From Formosimonas limnophila (lineage in GTDB: Bacteria > Pseudomonadota > Gammaproteobacteria > Burkholderiales > Burkholderiaceae), in NCBI RefSeq assembly GCF_014652675.1, contig NZ_BMZG01000006.1, positions 21,305-85,304 on the forward strand: DNA of 64,000 nt, written 5' to 3'. Of this stretch, positions 1-10,977 are shown piece after piece; within the stretch, counting starts at the first letter, position 1; the number at the start of each line of letters is the position of its first letter. The translations under genes were made by a program, and so were the position numbers. The notes beneath the pieces were generated by a model that saw nothing but the letters and a program-made list of their open reading frames with translations, did no database searches and had not been told where the DNA came from.

Positions 1-845
1 AACACGGGTGGTTGCATGAGGGCATTGGTCATGGTGGATAAATCAACACCATTACTTAAACACGCATTGAGTGTGTCGCGTCGCTCGACGCTGCGTGTGG
101 CGCGGGCGTGCGCGAGCCACATGACTTCGCCTTGAAAGTTGGTGACCACTTTTTCGGTCACGACTTGGGGTGCGCGATCAGGGGCAAGGTGGACGATGAC
201 GTTAAAGCCAGTTTTGTCTAACACGGTGACCGAGTAGCTCATGTGTGAAGGAATGCGGTTGAGCATGGCGACGGCTTCTCGTCCACTGGTGGCGAACTCG
301 AGAATATAGCGCAAAATGATAGGCACACCGAAGCCTTCACCCACGATGGTGCGCCCACCAAACGAGAGAGAGACGGCGACGCCTGACTCGTTCATGCCAT
401 CGAGCACCCCCCAGATGCAGTCAGACATGGCGATGACGCGCTGATTGTGCCATTTGGTCGAAAACATTGAGCCTTCGAGCAGTGCGGGGGAAAAGTCATA
501 GTTGCGAAGGAGCGCATTGTTGGTGCTGCTGACAGATGGGTTGGGATTTTGCCAAATCGCTTGTGAGCAGCCCGCGATGAACGGTGGCGGTGTCCACAGA
601 CTGAGAAATCGCGCTTGCGCGTCTTCGCCACCGAGCATTTCGGTGAGCTTCTCGTACATGGGTACCAGCTCAGGCATGTGTGTGCGCATCGCGCGACGAC
701 ATGCGAGATAGCTGGGGCGACGAGTCAGACCACCCCAACCGTACCAGCGCTCATAGGCTGGCCAAAAATGCTGGGCGCGGGCGAGCCATTTGTGAGATGG
801 CGCGTCTTCTGACATGGCGCGAAAGTGTATGGTGGATGTGCCCAT
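1..845 (-). CDS. C45-family Ntn hydrolase / acyltransferase (acyl-CoA:6-APA acyltransferase-like), 3' end outside window
   Basis: The frame reads from ATG at 845 through the left edge, so about 281 residues are visible and the C-terminus is missing. It resembles the C45 peptidase / isopenicillin-N acyltransferase family: after about 90 residues there is a Gly92-Cys93 pair in an AGCSQA context, followed by an S-T-N-N-A-L-L-R-N-Y-D-F stretch. In this family the bond before the Cys is self-cleaved and the new N-terminal Cys attacks amide bonds. There is no clear signal peptide, so it is probably cytoplasmic. An in-frame TGA lies just upstream of the chosen start; an internal ATG at 815 is an alternative, and neither has a strong ribosome site. 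It is the last visible gene of a run of four same-strand genes. The substrate is unknown; family assignment is by motif only. Confidence 0.8.
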   Translation of the reverse strand, partial: MGTSTIHFRAMSEDAPSHKWLARAQHFWPAYERWYGWGGLTRRPSYLACRRAMRTHMPELVPMYEKLTEMLGGEDAQARFLSLWTPPPFIAGCSQAIWQNPNPSVSSTNNALLRNYDFSPALLEGSMFSTKWHNQRVIAMSDCIWGVLDGMNESGVAVSLSFGGRTIVGEGFGVPIILRYILEFATSGREAVAMLNRIPSHMSYSVTVLDKTGFNVIVHLAPDRAPQVVTEKVVTNFQGEVMWLAHARATRSVERRDTLNACLSNGVDLSTMTNALMQPPV

Positions 846-856
846 AGATGATGGTC

Positions 857-878
857 AAAAGCGATGAATCGCTTTTTT
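857..878 (-). terminator. Hairpin with short T-run between the ATP-grasp gene and the C45 gene
   Basis: A 9-bp inverted repeat (AAAAGCGAT / ATCGCTTTT) with a 2-nt loop is flanked by A/T runs on both sides, so it could end transcription on either strand. A second hairpin (AGCAACG at 898-904 / CGTTGCT at 913-919), followed on the plus strand by CTTTTT, lies beside it. The pair fills most of the gap between the two minus-strand genes. Confidence 0.45.
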
Positions 879-982
879 AATTTAAATTTGGTGCATAAGC
901 AACGATAAGTAGCGTTGCTCTTTTTCCATCGTGGGGCAAGATTCACACTCGCACCACGATGGTTCAAAGCCACATCATACCA

Positions 983-2437
983 TCACAGAATCTTAAACGA
1001 GCCTGGTGCAGGCGCATACGTGTCAGGCGTGACGACAATTGGCGCACCGCCGTAGTATTTCTTAATCCCTGCAATCCAATCGCGCGCACGCAGATTCAAG
1101 CGGAAATCATCATTCATTGAACGACCACGGGTGATGAGAATACCGAGATCCGCGCCTTCGTAGCGGTAGTCGCCAGGGCCTGTGATGCGCTGGAAGAACG
1201 CTTCACGCTCAGAGTCAATCGCTTGGCGATTGTAGTCAAAGCGGTGATATGAAACTGCACCATCCTCTGACATGCGGTAAATGCCCGATGGTGGCGCGTG
1301 GGTGACGACATCCACACTGTTTTCCACATGTTTGATGACCACTTGGCTCCAACCGTCGATGAAGTACGGTTCGGCCCAGCGTGCATTCAATGTTTTCGTA
1401 TCCAGTTCATACGGCACACCCGAGAATTCCATCAAGTGGAACAAGAACAACGGCGCATCCGCATACGCAAACGCCGCGTGGTTCGTCATCGGTGACGCGC
1501 CGCAAATGCGCGGGTTAAGCTCGCCGAGATAGACTTCGTTGGTGTCTTTGTCAATCAAGAAGTCCAAATCAAAATACCCACGATAGCCCTCATTAACCAG
1601 TTGGTCACCGAACTTCATCGCCATTTCACGCGCTTTTTGACGAACCTCTTCGGAGAATGCACCAGCAAACACTTCATTGCCACACCAGCCGCCTTTGTAC
1701 GGCGTGAGCTCTGCTGCACCAACCACTTCGGTGAGCAATGGACCAACCAGCGTCCCTGAGCGCGTCGCGACCGCTTCAAGCGTTGCGCCACGGCAGTTGA
1801 TGCGCTTCATGATTTTAACTTCTGGGTCTTTAATGATGTCATCGGCGTGTTTGTCAAACTCGTCTTTGTTACTGATGAAAAACGTCGTGTGACCTGAGTC
1901 ACCAAACGCCGTTTGCACTACAAGGTGCTGACCCAAACCATGATGCTCTGCAATTTTCATCAAGTGCTCATAACTATCTACCTTTTCCAAAGCATTCGGC
2001 ACAGATGGCACACCAGCGGCGTTACCAATGCGCACGGTTTCCATCTTGTTATCGCAGCGCGTGCGCAATGCCGCCGACGGAAACCACAAATCCAGATTCA
2101 ACTCGCGACACAACTCCTCGGTTTTTTCATCAAACATGAGAAACACTGCCGCAGGATCACCTCCATTGCGCTCGATGTAATCAATCACCGCTTTGTGTTG
2201 CAACAAATAATTGTTGATGTCCTCAATCGACTCAAACTCTTCATGCGGCAGTTTCGGTGGCACAAACACATTCGGATGACGGCCATCAAAACAATCAATG
2301 TAATTGATATAACGGAACCGACGCACCCAACGGTCAATCCCCATCAGGTTAAAGTTCGTCGCGCTGATGAAGTAAATCGGCTTTTCATTGCGGTGAAAAA
2401 ACAAATTCAAATCCGAAACGTTACGGATGGTTTGCAT
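983..2437 (-). CDS. ATP-grasp domain ligase (would be auto-named biotin carboxylase-like)
   Basis: 484 residues. The C-terminal half of the ATP-grasp fold is clear: E306-L-N-P-R310 is the usual Mg-ATP acidic/Asn/Arg motif, and V-V-Q175-T-A-F-G-D-S-G fits the glycine-rich ATP loop. The Lys that usually opens that loop is Gln here. There is no biotin attachment or carboxyltransferase partner nearby, so a carboxylate-amine ligase is more likely than a true biotin carboxylase (inference). The start has a good ribosome site (AGGAG, about 6 nt before ATG). It lies 158 bp downstream of the decarboxylase and upstream of the C45 hydrolase on the same strand. A ligase next to an amine-producing decarboxylase and an amide hydrolase suggests it joins an amine to an acid; neither substrate is visible from sequence. 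Confidence 0.8.
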   Translation of the reverse strand: MQTIRNVSDLNLFFHRNEKPIYFISATNFNLMGIDRWVRRFRYINYIDCFDGRHPNVFVPPKLPHEEFESIEDINNYLLQHKAVIDYIERNGGDPAAVFLMFDEKTEELCRELNLDLWFPSAALRTRCDNKMETVRIGNAAGVPSVPNALEKVDSYEHLMKIAEHHGLGQHLVVQTAFGDSGHTTFFISNKDEFDKHADDIIKDPEVKIMKRINCRGATLEAVATRSGTLVGPLLTEVVGAAELTPYKGGWCGNEVFAGAFSEEVRQKAREMAMKFGDQLVNEGYRGYFDLDFLIDKDTNEVYLGELNPRICGASPMTNHAAFAYADAPLFLFHLMEFSGVPYELDTKTLNARWAEPYFIDGWSQVVIKHVENSVDVVTHAPPSGIYRMSEDGAVSYHRFDYNRQAIDSEREAFFQRITGPGDYRYEGADLGILITRGRSMNDDFRLNLRARDWIAGIKKYYGGAPIVVTPDTYAPAPGSFKIL

Positions 2438-2554
2438 GGTTGTCTCCTGATACCGAAGGTTAGTTATTGTTACTGCACTTTATCAATCATTACATTAATT
2501 GGCTTATGGAGCCTATTGAAACTCACAACTCGTTACTCGTAAATCATAAAAATT

Positions 2555-2584
2555 AGGGTTGGATAAGCCTTCTTTAGCCACCCT
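2555..2584 (-). terminator. Weak hairpin after the decarboxylase stop
   Basis: On the minus strand AGGGT pairs with ACCCT around an imperfect inner stem and is followed by AATTTTT, starting 11 bases after the decarboxylase stop. It could be a leaky terminator separating decarboxylase and ligase expression. The stem is short and interrupted. Confidence 0.35.
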
Positions 2585-2595
2585 CATCAAAACAA

Positions 2596-5448
2596 TCACT
2601 CACCCGGCTGAATCACCGTCTGCAAAGCAGCTTCCGTAAACACGCGGAATCCAAGTTCTGGACGATAGCCGTGAATTTCTTTCACGTCGAGTGCTTCCAT
2701 GAAGTCGACGATTTCTTGTGAAACCACTTGACCAGGCACGAGAATCGGAAAGCCTGGTGGGTACGGAATCACAAACATCGCCGAGACGACGTCACGCCCT
2801 TTGGCGATTTCTTTTTTAATTGCGCCAAAGTGGAAGTATTCACAGTTCTCTTCGTCATACGATAAAAAGAATGGGCGGCGAATATTACCATCGGGGGTGA
2901 TAATGGCTTCGTGGATTTTGTCTGCTTTGGATTTGCCTTTGGCCGCTTTTTCGGTTTTGGCTGTGCCTTTTTTCTCTTCTTTCTCCAGATTCACCAGTGA
3001 TTGCTTGGTGCTGTGTTGAAACGCGGGGTGAAAGCGTGAGAAATCAGGCAACGGCGGCAAGTCTTCGGTCAACGACTTGATGCGTTGTTCGTGAATGCGT
3101 TTTTCCACCGCGCTCATGTCTTCGACACGCTCGTCAATTTCTTGGGCGATTTTCACAAGCACTTCAATCAAATACGCCACGCTGGAGCGCGTCGTGCCGA
3201 TATTGGTCATGAACAACACAGAGTTGCGTGAGGTTTTGTTGATTTGAATACCGTACTTATCCATTAAGTATTTGTTTTTGAACGTGTCGCCATCAATGCC
3301 TGTCGCGCCAATAGCAAGGGTCAAGCGCGACGGGTCAAGCGCAAACTCGTCTTGAACCCACGCCGCTTCCATGTTGGCCCAGCCCTTTTCGACGCTGAAA
3401 TACGCGTCAACGCCTGAGCTACGGTACTCCGCTGGAATCATGTCGGCAACTTTGAGGAAGCTGAAGTATTTTTTGAGCAGCGGGTGCGAAGCGATGCGCT
3501 CGCGCAAAGTCATGGCAAGATCGATTTGACGTTGAACCAGCTCGTAGCCTTCAAGCTCCACTTGACGGCGACCCACGTCCAGCGATGCCAAAATTTGGTA
3601 ATTCGGCGACGTTGAAGTGTGGGTCATGTACGCTTCGTGGAAGGCTTCTTCGGTTTTGTCCTTGAAGTCTTGATCCCACACATGAATCATCGAGCCTTGA
3701 CGCAATGAGGTTAGTGTTTTGTGGGTTGAGTGTGTGGCGTACACGCGCACGCGGGCTTTGGCTGGGTCAGGCAGCAGACGTGTGTTGAGCACTTTTTCAT
3801 CGTCATCCCAATCCGCATCCGTCATGGTGGCGGCGAATTTTTCGTATTTGGCCAAATACTCAGGGTCTTTGAAGCGGGCTTTGAGCTGCGCAGCCGTCGC
3901 CATGGCCGTGCGATGGCGGTATGTCGGGTGGAATCGTGCGAACGCGAACCAAGCCTCATCCCACAAAAACACCAAGTCCGGTTTAATGGCCAAACACTCT
4001 TCCATCACGCGTTCAACATTGTACACAACGCCGTCAAATGTACAGTTGGTGAGCAAAATCATGCGCACACGATCGAGCGTACCTGCTTTTTTGTATTGCA
4101 GCAGCGTGCGCTTGAGTTCTTTAACCGGTACTGCGCCGTACATTGAGTATTCATTGAGCGGGTACGAGTCAAGATACGCGACGTGTGCGCCTGCAAGCAC
4201 CATGCCATAGTGATGTGACTTGTGGCAATTGCGATCAACAATCACGATGTCGTCGGGTTTGACAATCGCTTGAACCACGATTTTATTCGCAGTAGACGTA
4301 CCATTCGTTGCAAAAAATGTCTTTTTAGCACCAAATGCGCGCGCGGCGTACTCTTGTGCGAGCTTGAGCGGACCAACAGGTTCAAGCAATGAGTCCAAAC
4401 CGCCGCTGGTGGCAGAGGTTTCAGCCATGAAGACATTGAGACCATAAAATTCAGCCATGTCGTGAATCCAGTTCGAGTTCATAATCGACTTGGCACGCGA
4501 AATCGGCAAGGCGTGGAACACACCTGTGGGTTGCTTTGAATACTCTTTCAACGCATTGAAAAACGGCGTGCGGAAACGCTCATGCACACCACGGTGAATG
4601 GACGTATATAGCTCTGTGTCATCTTCATCACGGAAAAACACGCGTTTGAAGACTTCACCCACTTTCGCACCGACTTCTGCCGCTGATACGTCTGTGACCA
4701 AATACAAATCCATTTCGGGACGCAAGTTGTGCAATTGCTTGCCCAACATGATGCCTCGCTCAGACTCAGGCAAACGCTCAACCAAGTCAGCATCTACGCC
4801 CGCGAGCATTTCGCGAACGAAGTCGAGTTGATACTCAGATTTGAATGGGAATTGGTGGCGGATAATGCACGCTTGCAAATTAAAGTTAAACAGCGTGGCA
4901 ATCATCGCGTCCTCAAACGTCGGCGCGACCACCACATCATAGATGAATTGATCATCATTGCGACGCGAGCGGATGATTCGTTGGCGCAAGGCTTCGTGCT
5001 CATCGGCGGTCAAATCACCCACCACCAAAACTTCAAAGTACGGCTTGCTCATTTGCGCTTCGCGTTCGCGCTCTTCTTCGGCCACGATGTCAATCGATTC
5101 AGGCGTTTCATCGACGTTGAACTCACGGTGACGATAAGTTTTGTCAGACAACATGCGATTGATGCGACGCACCGCTTTGTGCGCACGAATATAATCTGCC
5201 TCTTCAAACCAGCGGATGATTTCTGCAAACAAATGGCGACCCGGAAACGCCCAAAAACGCTCAATCGGTGCGAGCAACATCAAAATCGACGCGGCTTGCT
5301 CTAGTTGCTTGTCGAACTCTAGGGTGTCTGGCTTTTGCTCCACCAGGCGACCCATACAATCCGTGAGGGTAATCCAGCCGTCATCACGCATTTCCCAAAC
5401 GCTGCGGTAACGATTGAGCGAGAGTGCGGGGGATTTGGTCTTTGCCAT
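2596..5448 (-). CDS. Long-form PLP-dependent Orn/Lys/Arg-type amino acid decarboxylase
   Basis: 950 residues from the ATG at 5448, chosen because AGGAG precedes it by about 8 nt; the frame is open further upstream, to 5592, but that stretch contains a strong inverted repeat and no ribosome site. The central fold-type I domain is clear: N-G-T-S-T-A-N-K, W-D-E-A-W-F, and the PLP-lysine motif S-T-H-K-T-L with Lys577. In the E. coli LdcI/AdiA type the PLP lysine is near residue 370-390 and total length is about 715-755, so this protein carries roughly 190 extra residues before the PLP lysine. Near residues 819-841 there is a Lys/Ala-rich, probably unstructured linker, then a conserved C-terminal domain. 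The reaction is expected to be decarboxylation of a basic amino acid to a diamine or agmatine; the actual substrate is not predictable. It is the second gene of the four-gene cluster. Confidence 0.9.
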   Translation of the reverse strand: MAKTKSPALSLNRYRSVWEMRDDGWITLTDCMGRLVEQKPDTLEFDKQLEQAASILMLLAPIERFWAFPGRHLFAEIIRWFEEADYIRAHKAVRRINRMLSDKTYRHREFNVDETPESIDIVAEEEREREAQMSKPYFEVLVVGDLTADEHEALRQRIIRSRRNDDQFIYDVVVAPTFEDAMIATLFNFNLQACIIRHQFPFKSEYQLDFVREMLAGVDADLVERLPESERGIMLGKQLHNLRPEMDLYLVTDVSAAEVGAKVGEVFKRVFFRDEDDTELYTSIHRGVHERFRTPFFNALKEYSKQPTGVFHALPISRAKSIMNSNWIHDMAEFYGLNVFMAETSATSGGLDSLLEPVGPLKLAQEYAARAFGAKKTFFATNGTSTANKIVVQAIVKPDDIVIVDRNCHKSHHYGMVLAGAHVAYLDSYPLNEYSMYGAVPVKELKRTLLQYKKAGTLDRVRMILLTNCTFDGVVYNVERVMEECLAIKPDLVFLWDEAWFAFARFHPTYRHRTAMATAAQLKARFKDPEYLAKYEKFAATMTDADWDDDEKVLNTRLLPDPAKARVRVYATHSTHKTLTSLRQGSMIHVWDQDFKDKTEEAFHEAYMTHTSTSPNYQILASLDVGRRQVELEGYELVQRQIDLAMTLRERIASHPLLKKYFSFLKVADMIPAEYRSSGVDAYFSVEKGWANMEAAWVQDEFALDPSRLTLAIGATGIDGDTFKNKYLMDKYGIQINKTSRNSVLFMTNIGTTRSSVAYLIEVLVKIAQEIDERVEDMSAVEKRIHEQRIKSLTEDLPPLPDFSRFHPAFQHSTKQSLVNLEKEEKKGTAKTEKAAKGKSKADKIHEAIITPDGNIRRPFFLSYDEENCEYFHFGAIKKEIAKGRDVVSAMFVIPYPPGFPILVPGQVVSQEIVDFMEALDVKEIHGYRPELGFRVFTEAALQTVIQPGE

Positions 5449-5524
5449 GTTGATACTCCTGTGTGATTTGATGTATCTGTTGTTGTGATTTTGTGTGATT
5501 CGGGTTTGGCTTTTTTTCTTATGT

Positions 5525-5560
5525 ATCATCAACGGATCCGCCACCAGTGCCGTTGATGAT
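5525..5560. repeat. Perfect 11-bp inverted repeat in the decarboxylase leader
   Basis: ATCATCAACGG (5525-5535) and CCGTTGATGAT (5550-5560) form a perfect stem around a 14-nt loop, about 75 bp before the decarboxylase start. On the minus strand it lies immediately after the nitrilase terminator. It lacks its own T-run, so it looks more like a protein-binding palindrome or a leader RNA stem than a second terminator. Confidence 0.55.
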
Positions 5561-5589
5561 AAAAAACGCGCGTCAACTATGGCGCGCGT
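5561..5589 (-). terminator. Rho-independent terminator after the nitrilase gene
   Basis: On the minus strand ACGCGCG pairs with CGCGCGT around a 10-nt loop and is followed directly by TTTTTT, starting a few bases after the nitrilase stop at 5596. It should reduce read-through into the decarboxylase. Confidence 0.7.
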
Positions 5590-5595
5590 CATTCA

Positions 5596-6525
5596 TCAAC
5601 CCATCGGGCCGCTGATTTCCATGGCTTTGTTCATCGGATCGCCTTCTTGCTCCTCGTTCAAACCATCGTTGAGGTTACGACCTGGTTTTTTGAGCGGGCC
5701 GAGTGTGTGAAGAAAACCATCAACATTTGCCGTTCGGTCATACACGTGGAACTCGACAGGACGCTCACGGAATGATTTGAGCACTTGACCCAAACCACGC
5801 AAACCTTGCTCACGTTCACGGCGCACCTTGCCCAAATCGACTTGTACAGCCATGATTTCGGGCATGACAGAGGCTTGGTGCACGACATAACCCGAGCAAT
5901 CCACAACGCAAGATTGACCAACACCGCCATCACCGACGCCATTAACGTCAAAGAAATACACCTGATTTTGTGCTGCCGCCGCGCGACACATGGCCAACTC
6001 AACTTCTCGGTCTATCGTATCGGTCATGGTCGGGTGAATAATGACCTCTGCACCCATTGCCGCCAAAGTACGCGTCGTTTCAGGAAACCACATGTCATAG
6101 CAAATAGACAAACCAATTCGTCCAACCTCTGGGATATCAAACACGACAAAGCGATCACCTGCTGAAATACCCTGCTCATATGGATAAAACGGAAACATTT
6201 TGCGGTAGCGATCAACCACAATACCATCAGGGCTGATAATCGGGGTGGTATTGTAGATTCGACCATCAAGCTCTTCAAACATTGAACCAGGAATCAACCA
6301 CATGCGGTATTTTGCTGCAATCGCTTGCAAACGCTGCTCAGCTTCACCGGGCATCGGTTGCGCATGAATTGGGGAAGAACCAAACACGCACAATTCAGAA
6401 AACACCATCACGGTGACCCAAGGGAAGCGTTTACGCACATGAGCGACATATCGCTCCATCATATCAATATTGTCTGCAATTGCCGATACAGGCATTTGCA
6501 CGCCCGCGATACCTAAAATTGTCAT
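5596..6525 (-). CDS. Nitrilase-superfamily carbon-nitrogen hydrolase
   Basis: 309 residues. The Glu-Lys-Cys triad of the nitrilase fold is visible: E44 in FSELC, K109 in YRKMFPF, and C142 in SICYDMWFPE. The family hydrolyses amides, carbamoyl amines or nitriles in the cytoplasm. The start at 6525 was chosen over an upstream in-frame ATG at 6582 because AAGGA precedes it at normal spacing and the conserved strand begins right there. It is the first gene of the four-gene cluster and has its own terminator. In polyamine metabolism a related enzyme, N-carbamoylputrescine amidase, follows arginine decarboxylase; that role is possible, but no agmatine deiminase is seen here. Confidence 0.9.
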   Translation of the reverse strand: MTILGIAGVQMPVSAIADNIDMMERYVAHVRKRFPWVTVMVFSELCVFGSSPIHAQPMPGEAEQRLQAIAAKYRMWLIPGSMFEELDGRIYNTTPIISPDGIVVDRYRKMFPFYPYEQGISAGDRFVVFDIPEVGRIGLSICYDMWFPETTRTLAAMGAEVIIHPTMTDTIDREVELAMCRAAAAQNQVYFFDVNGVGDGGVGQSCVVDCSGYVVHQASVMPEIMAVQVDLGKVRREREQGLRGLGQVLKSFRERPVEFHVYDRTANVDGFLHTLGPLKKPGRNLNDGLNEEQEGDPMNKAMEISGPMG

Positions 6526-7032
6526 GCTTTTCCTTATTTTTTGAGGCGATGCGTTTTTACTGTGTCTTTGGTAACGCATCACTTCGCTTTAAAACTATCC
6601 AACCCATCTACTTTGGCACTAATTTTTCAAACAATGATTTCACCTGTAAAAGCCAAAACTACTAAACAATTTTACAAACATTACCTTTCTTGTAGAATAA
6701 TCTTTTGCGTCCTGCGTGTTTCACATGAAACTTATAGCTTACAAAAAAGCTAAACCCTTGATTTTACTGGCTTGGCGAAGCGAAGAGCGCACAGTTTACC
6801 TGCGCACTAGCTATGCGTCAACGGTTTTTCAGGGTGATTATGAGAAAAACTGTGGAATGATGGGCTTTTTGTGATGTGCGCTGCACCATATCAGGGAGAT
6901 GTGGCAATTCTTAAATAAACCTGTCCCTTTTATTTTTCGGTAAGTGCCTTTTTGCTGTTTTTTTGACGTCCTGCGTTTTCTTAAGGAATTGGCCAACTGA
7001 CCAAAACTTTCAGAAGGCCCAACAAACCATGC
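6526..7032. other. 507-bp non-coding gap between the nitrilase and the small membrane gene
   Basis: No convincing open frame on either strand. The gap holds a degenerate parS-like palindrome (6717-6732), two copies of CGTCCTGCG, and a GCGCACAGTTTACCTGCGC patch. It should also contain the promoter of the nitrilase cluster, but no clear -10/-35 pair was found. No recognisable RNA gene was seen. Confidence 0.5.
6717..6732. promoter_or_regulatory. Degenerate parS-like site
   Basis: TGTTTCACATGAAACT differs from the ParB-binding consensus TGTTTCACGTGAAACA at the centre (G to A) and at the last base. Three perfect copies lie elsewhere in the window, so this may be a weak or decayed ParB site. Confidence 0.4.
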
Positions 7033-7272
7033 TTAAAGCTCTGGTGGATTCATTTTCTTGTCATGACGCCATTGAGAAACGCGCCAATCAAATTGAGTAA
7101 TAACCGCTGCCAAAAAAGCGTACAGCGCCAATAGTTTGGGGGACAGGCCACTGCCAGAGACCAGCTGAATAGTACCTGTGAACACCACCACTAAAAGCAT
7201 TGTGGTCAAAATATACCGCCATTGACCTTGCTTTTGTAATTTTTGAAAACGAGAGACTTGAGGAGAAGGCAT
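7033..7272 (-). CDS. Small two-helix membrane protein of unknown function
   Basis: 79 residues from the ATG at 7272. The start was chosen because it follows an AGGA site and lies after the gyrB terminator hairpin; a longer frame would run through that hairpin. Two hydrophobic segments (about residues 20-40 and 45-62) are joined by a short loop, and both ends are charged. No family was recognised. It lies directly downstream of gyrB on the same strand but is separated from it by the terminator. Confidence 0.6.
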   Translation of the reverse strand: MPSPQVSRFQKLQKQGQWRYILTTMLLVVVFTGTIQLVSGSGLSPKLLALYAFLAAVITQFDWRVSQWRHDKKMNPPEL

Positions 7273-7291
7273 GGAAATCCTATGGCTATTT

Positions 7292-7317
7292 AAAAACCAA
7301 GCATTTGCTTGGTTTTT
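7292..7317 (-). terminator. Strong terminator after gyrB
   Basis: A perfect 12-bp inverted repeat (AAAAACCAAGCA / TGCTTGGTTTTT) with a 2-nt loop lies 30 bases beyond the gyrB stop. On the minus strand it ends in TTTTT, and because of its symmetry it can act in both directions. Confidence 0.85.
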
Positions 7318-7346
7318 GGTTGAATAATCGATGGATGACACTTGAA

Positions 7347-9839
<2,493 letters not shown>

Positions 9840-9864
9840 TTATTCTAAAAAACAAAATTGCTTT

Positions 9865-10977
9865 TTAGATGCGCATCGGCATAACGACGTATTTAAATTG
9901 CGCATCGTCCTTGACTGTGATGAGCACACTTTGTGTTGCAGTGTCACCGAGGTTAATGAGAATGTCCTCGGTTTTTTGATTAGACAGCACATCGAGCAAA
10001 TAAGTGACATTAAAACCGATGTCCAGCGGTTCTCCACTGTACTCGATGTCGAGCTCTTCAAGTGCGTTTTCTTGATCGGTATTGGTTGAGCTTATTTTCA
10101 GGCTGTTTGATTCAAACAGCCAGCGCACACCTTTGAATTTTTCGTTGCTCAAAATCGCCACACGTTGTAAAGCCTGCTGGAGCAACTGGCGATTTATTGA
10201 GACTTGTTTGGTGTAGTCCACTGGAATGACTTTTTGGTAATCAGGAAATTTGCCTTCCACCAGTTTAGACGTCAGTTCAATTTGATTAAACGTGAAACGA
10301 ATTTGGTTGTTTGACACATCAATTACAACCGATTCATCATTGTCTTGCAACAAGCGTTGTAATTCAAGAACCGTTTTGCGTGGCAAAATCAATTCTTTTT
10401 TGCCATCAATTCCTGTTTCGTTTTCCATACCTGTGAAAGCCAAACGATGACCGTCTGTGGCAACCACGGACAATTGCTTATCGTCCAAAATCATCAGCAA
10501 GCCATTGAGGTAATAACGGATGTCTTGCACTGCCATAGCGTAGTGGATTTTATTGAGCAAATCTTTGAGTTGTTTTTGTTTTAGCGTGATCGAATGTGTA
10601 AAGTCGCTTGATTTGGCCATTTCTGGGAAATCATTGGCAGGCAATGTTTGCAAATTAAATTTACTTTTGCCCGAATTAATTGCGACCTTGTTGTCTTTTA
10701 GTGTGAGACCAACATCCTTGTCATCAGACAATGCTTTGAGAATATCAAGTAATTTTTTGGCATTAACAGTGGTATCAATCGAACCCTCACCTTGCTCTAA
10801 CGTGATTTGGGTTTTGATCTGAATTTCAATGTCTGTGCTGGTAAACGTAATGTTTTTCTGATCTTTTTTGATGAGGACATTGGCCAGTACAGGTAAAGTG
10901 TGACGTCGTTCAACGATACCGCTGACGATAGACAGAGGATTGAGGAGTTGGTCTTTGCTGCATTTTAAGAGTTCCAT
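9865..10977 (-). CDS. dnaN: DNA polymerase III beta sliding clamp
   Basis: 370 residues, normal for the clamp. The start MELLKCSKDQLLNPL and the end FKYVVMPMRI are typical of DnaN. Three repeated clamp domains of about 120 residues are expected; VATDGHRLAF in the second is clear. It tethers polymerase III to DNA as a ring dimer. It lies between dnaA and gyrB; the 249-bp gap to dnaA carries DnaA boxes, which may both form part of oriC and regulate dnaN. Confidence 0.98.
   Translation of the reverse strand: MELLKCSKDQLLNPLSIVSGIVERRHTLPVLANVLIKKDQKNITFTSTDIEIQIKTQITLEQGEGSIDTTVNAKKLLDILKALSDDKDVGLTLKDNKVAINSGKSKFNLQTLPANDFPEMAKSSDFTHSITLKQKQLKDLLNKIHYAMAVQDIRYYLNGLLMILDDKQLSVVATDGHRLAFTGMENETGIDGKKELILPRKTVLELQRLLQDNDESVVIDVSNNQIRFTFNQIELTSKLVEGKFPDYQKVIPVDYTKQVSINRQLLQQALQRVAILSNEKFKGVRWLFESNSLKISSTNTDQENALEELDIEYSGEPLDIGFNVTYLLDVLSNQKTEDILINLGDTATQSVLITVKDDAQFKYVVMPMRI

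Noticed and set aside
983..2437. Literal annotation as biotin carboxylase
   Set aside because: No biotin carrier or carboxyltransferase gene nearby and the ATP loop differs; the broader ATP-grasp ligase call is safer.
1913..2542. 209-codon open frame on the plus strand over the ATP-grasp gene start
   Set aside because: Antisense to a well-supported gene with a good ribosome site; the translation looks random.
4729..5304. 191-codon open frame on the plus strand, antisense to the decarboxylase
   Set aside because: It lies wholly inside a gene with clear active-site motifs, has no recognisable family, and such frames are common opposite GC-balanced genes.
6526..7032. Possible structured RNA gene (6S, SRP or tRNA) in the gap before gyrB
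   Set aside because: None of the conserved cores (tRNA T-loop, SRP Alu/M domain, 6S bubble) could be found; a covariance-model search would decide.
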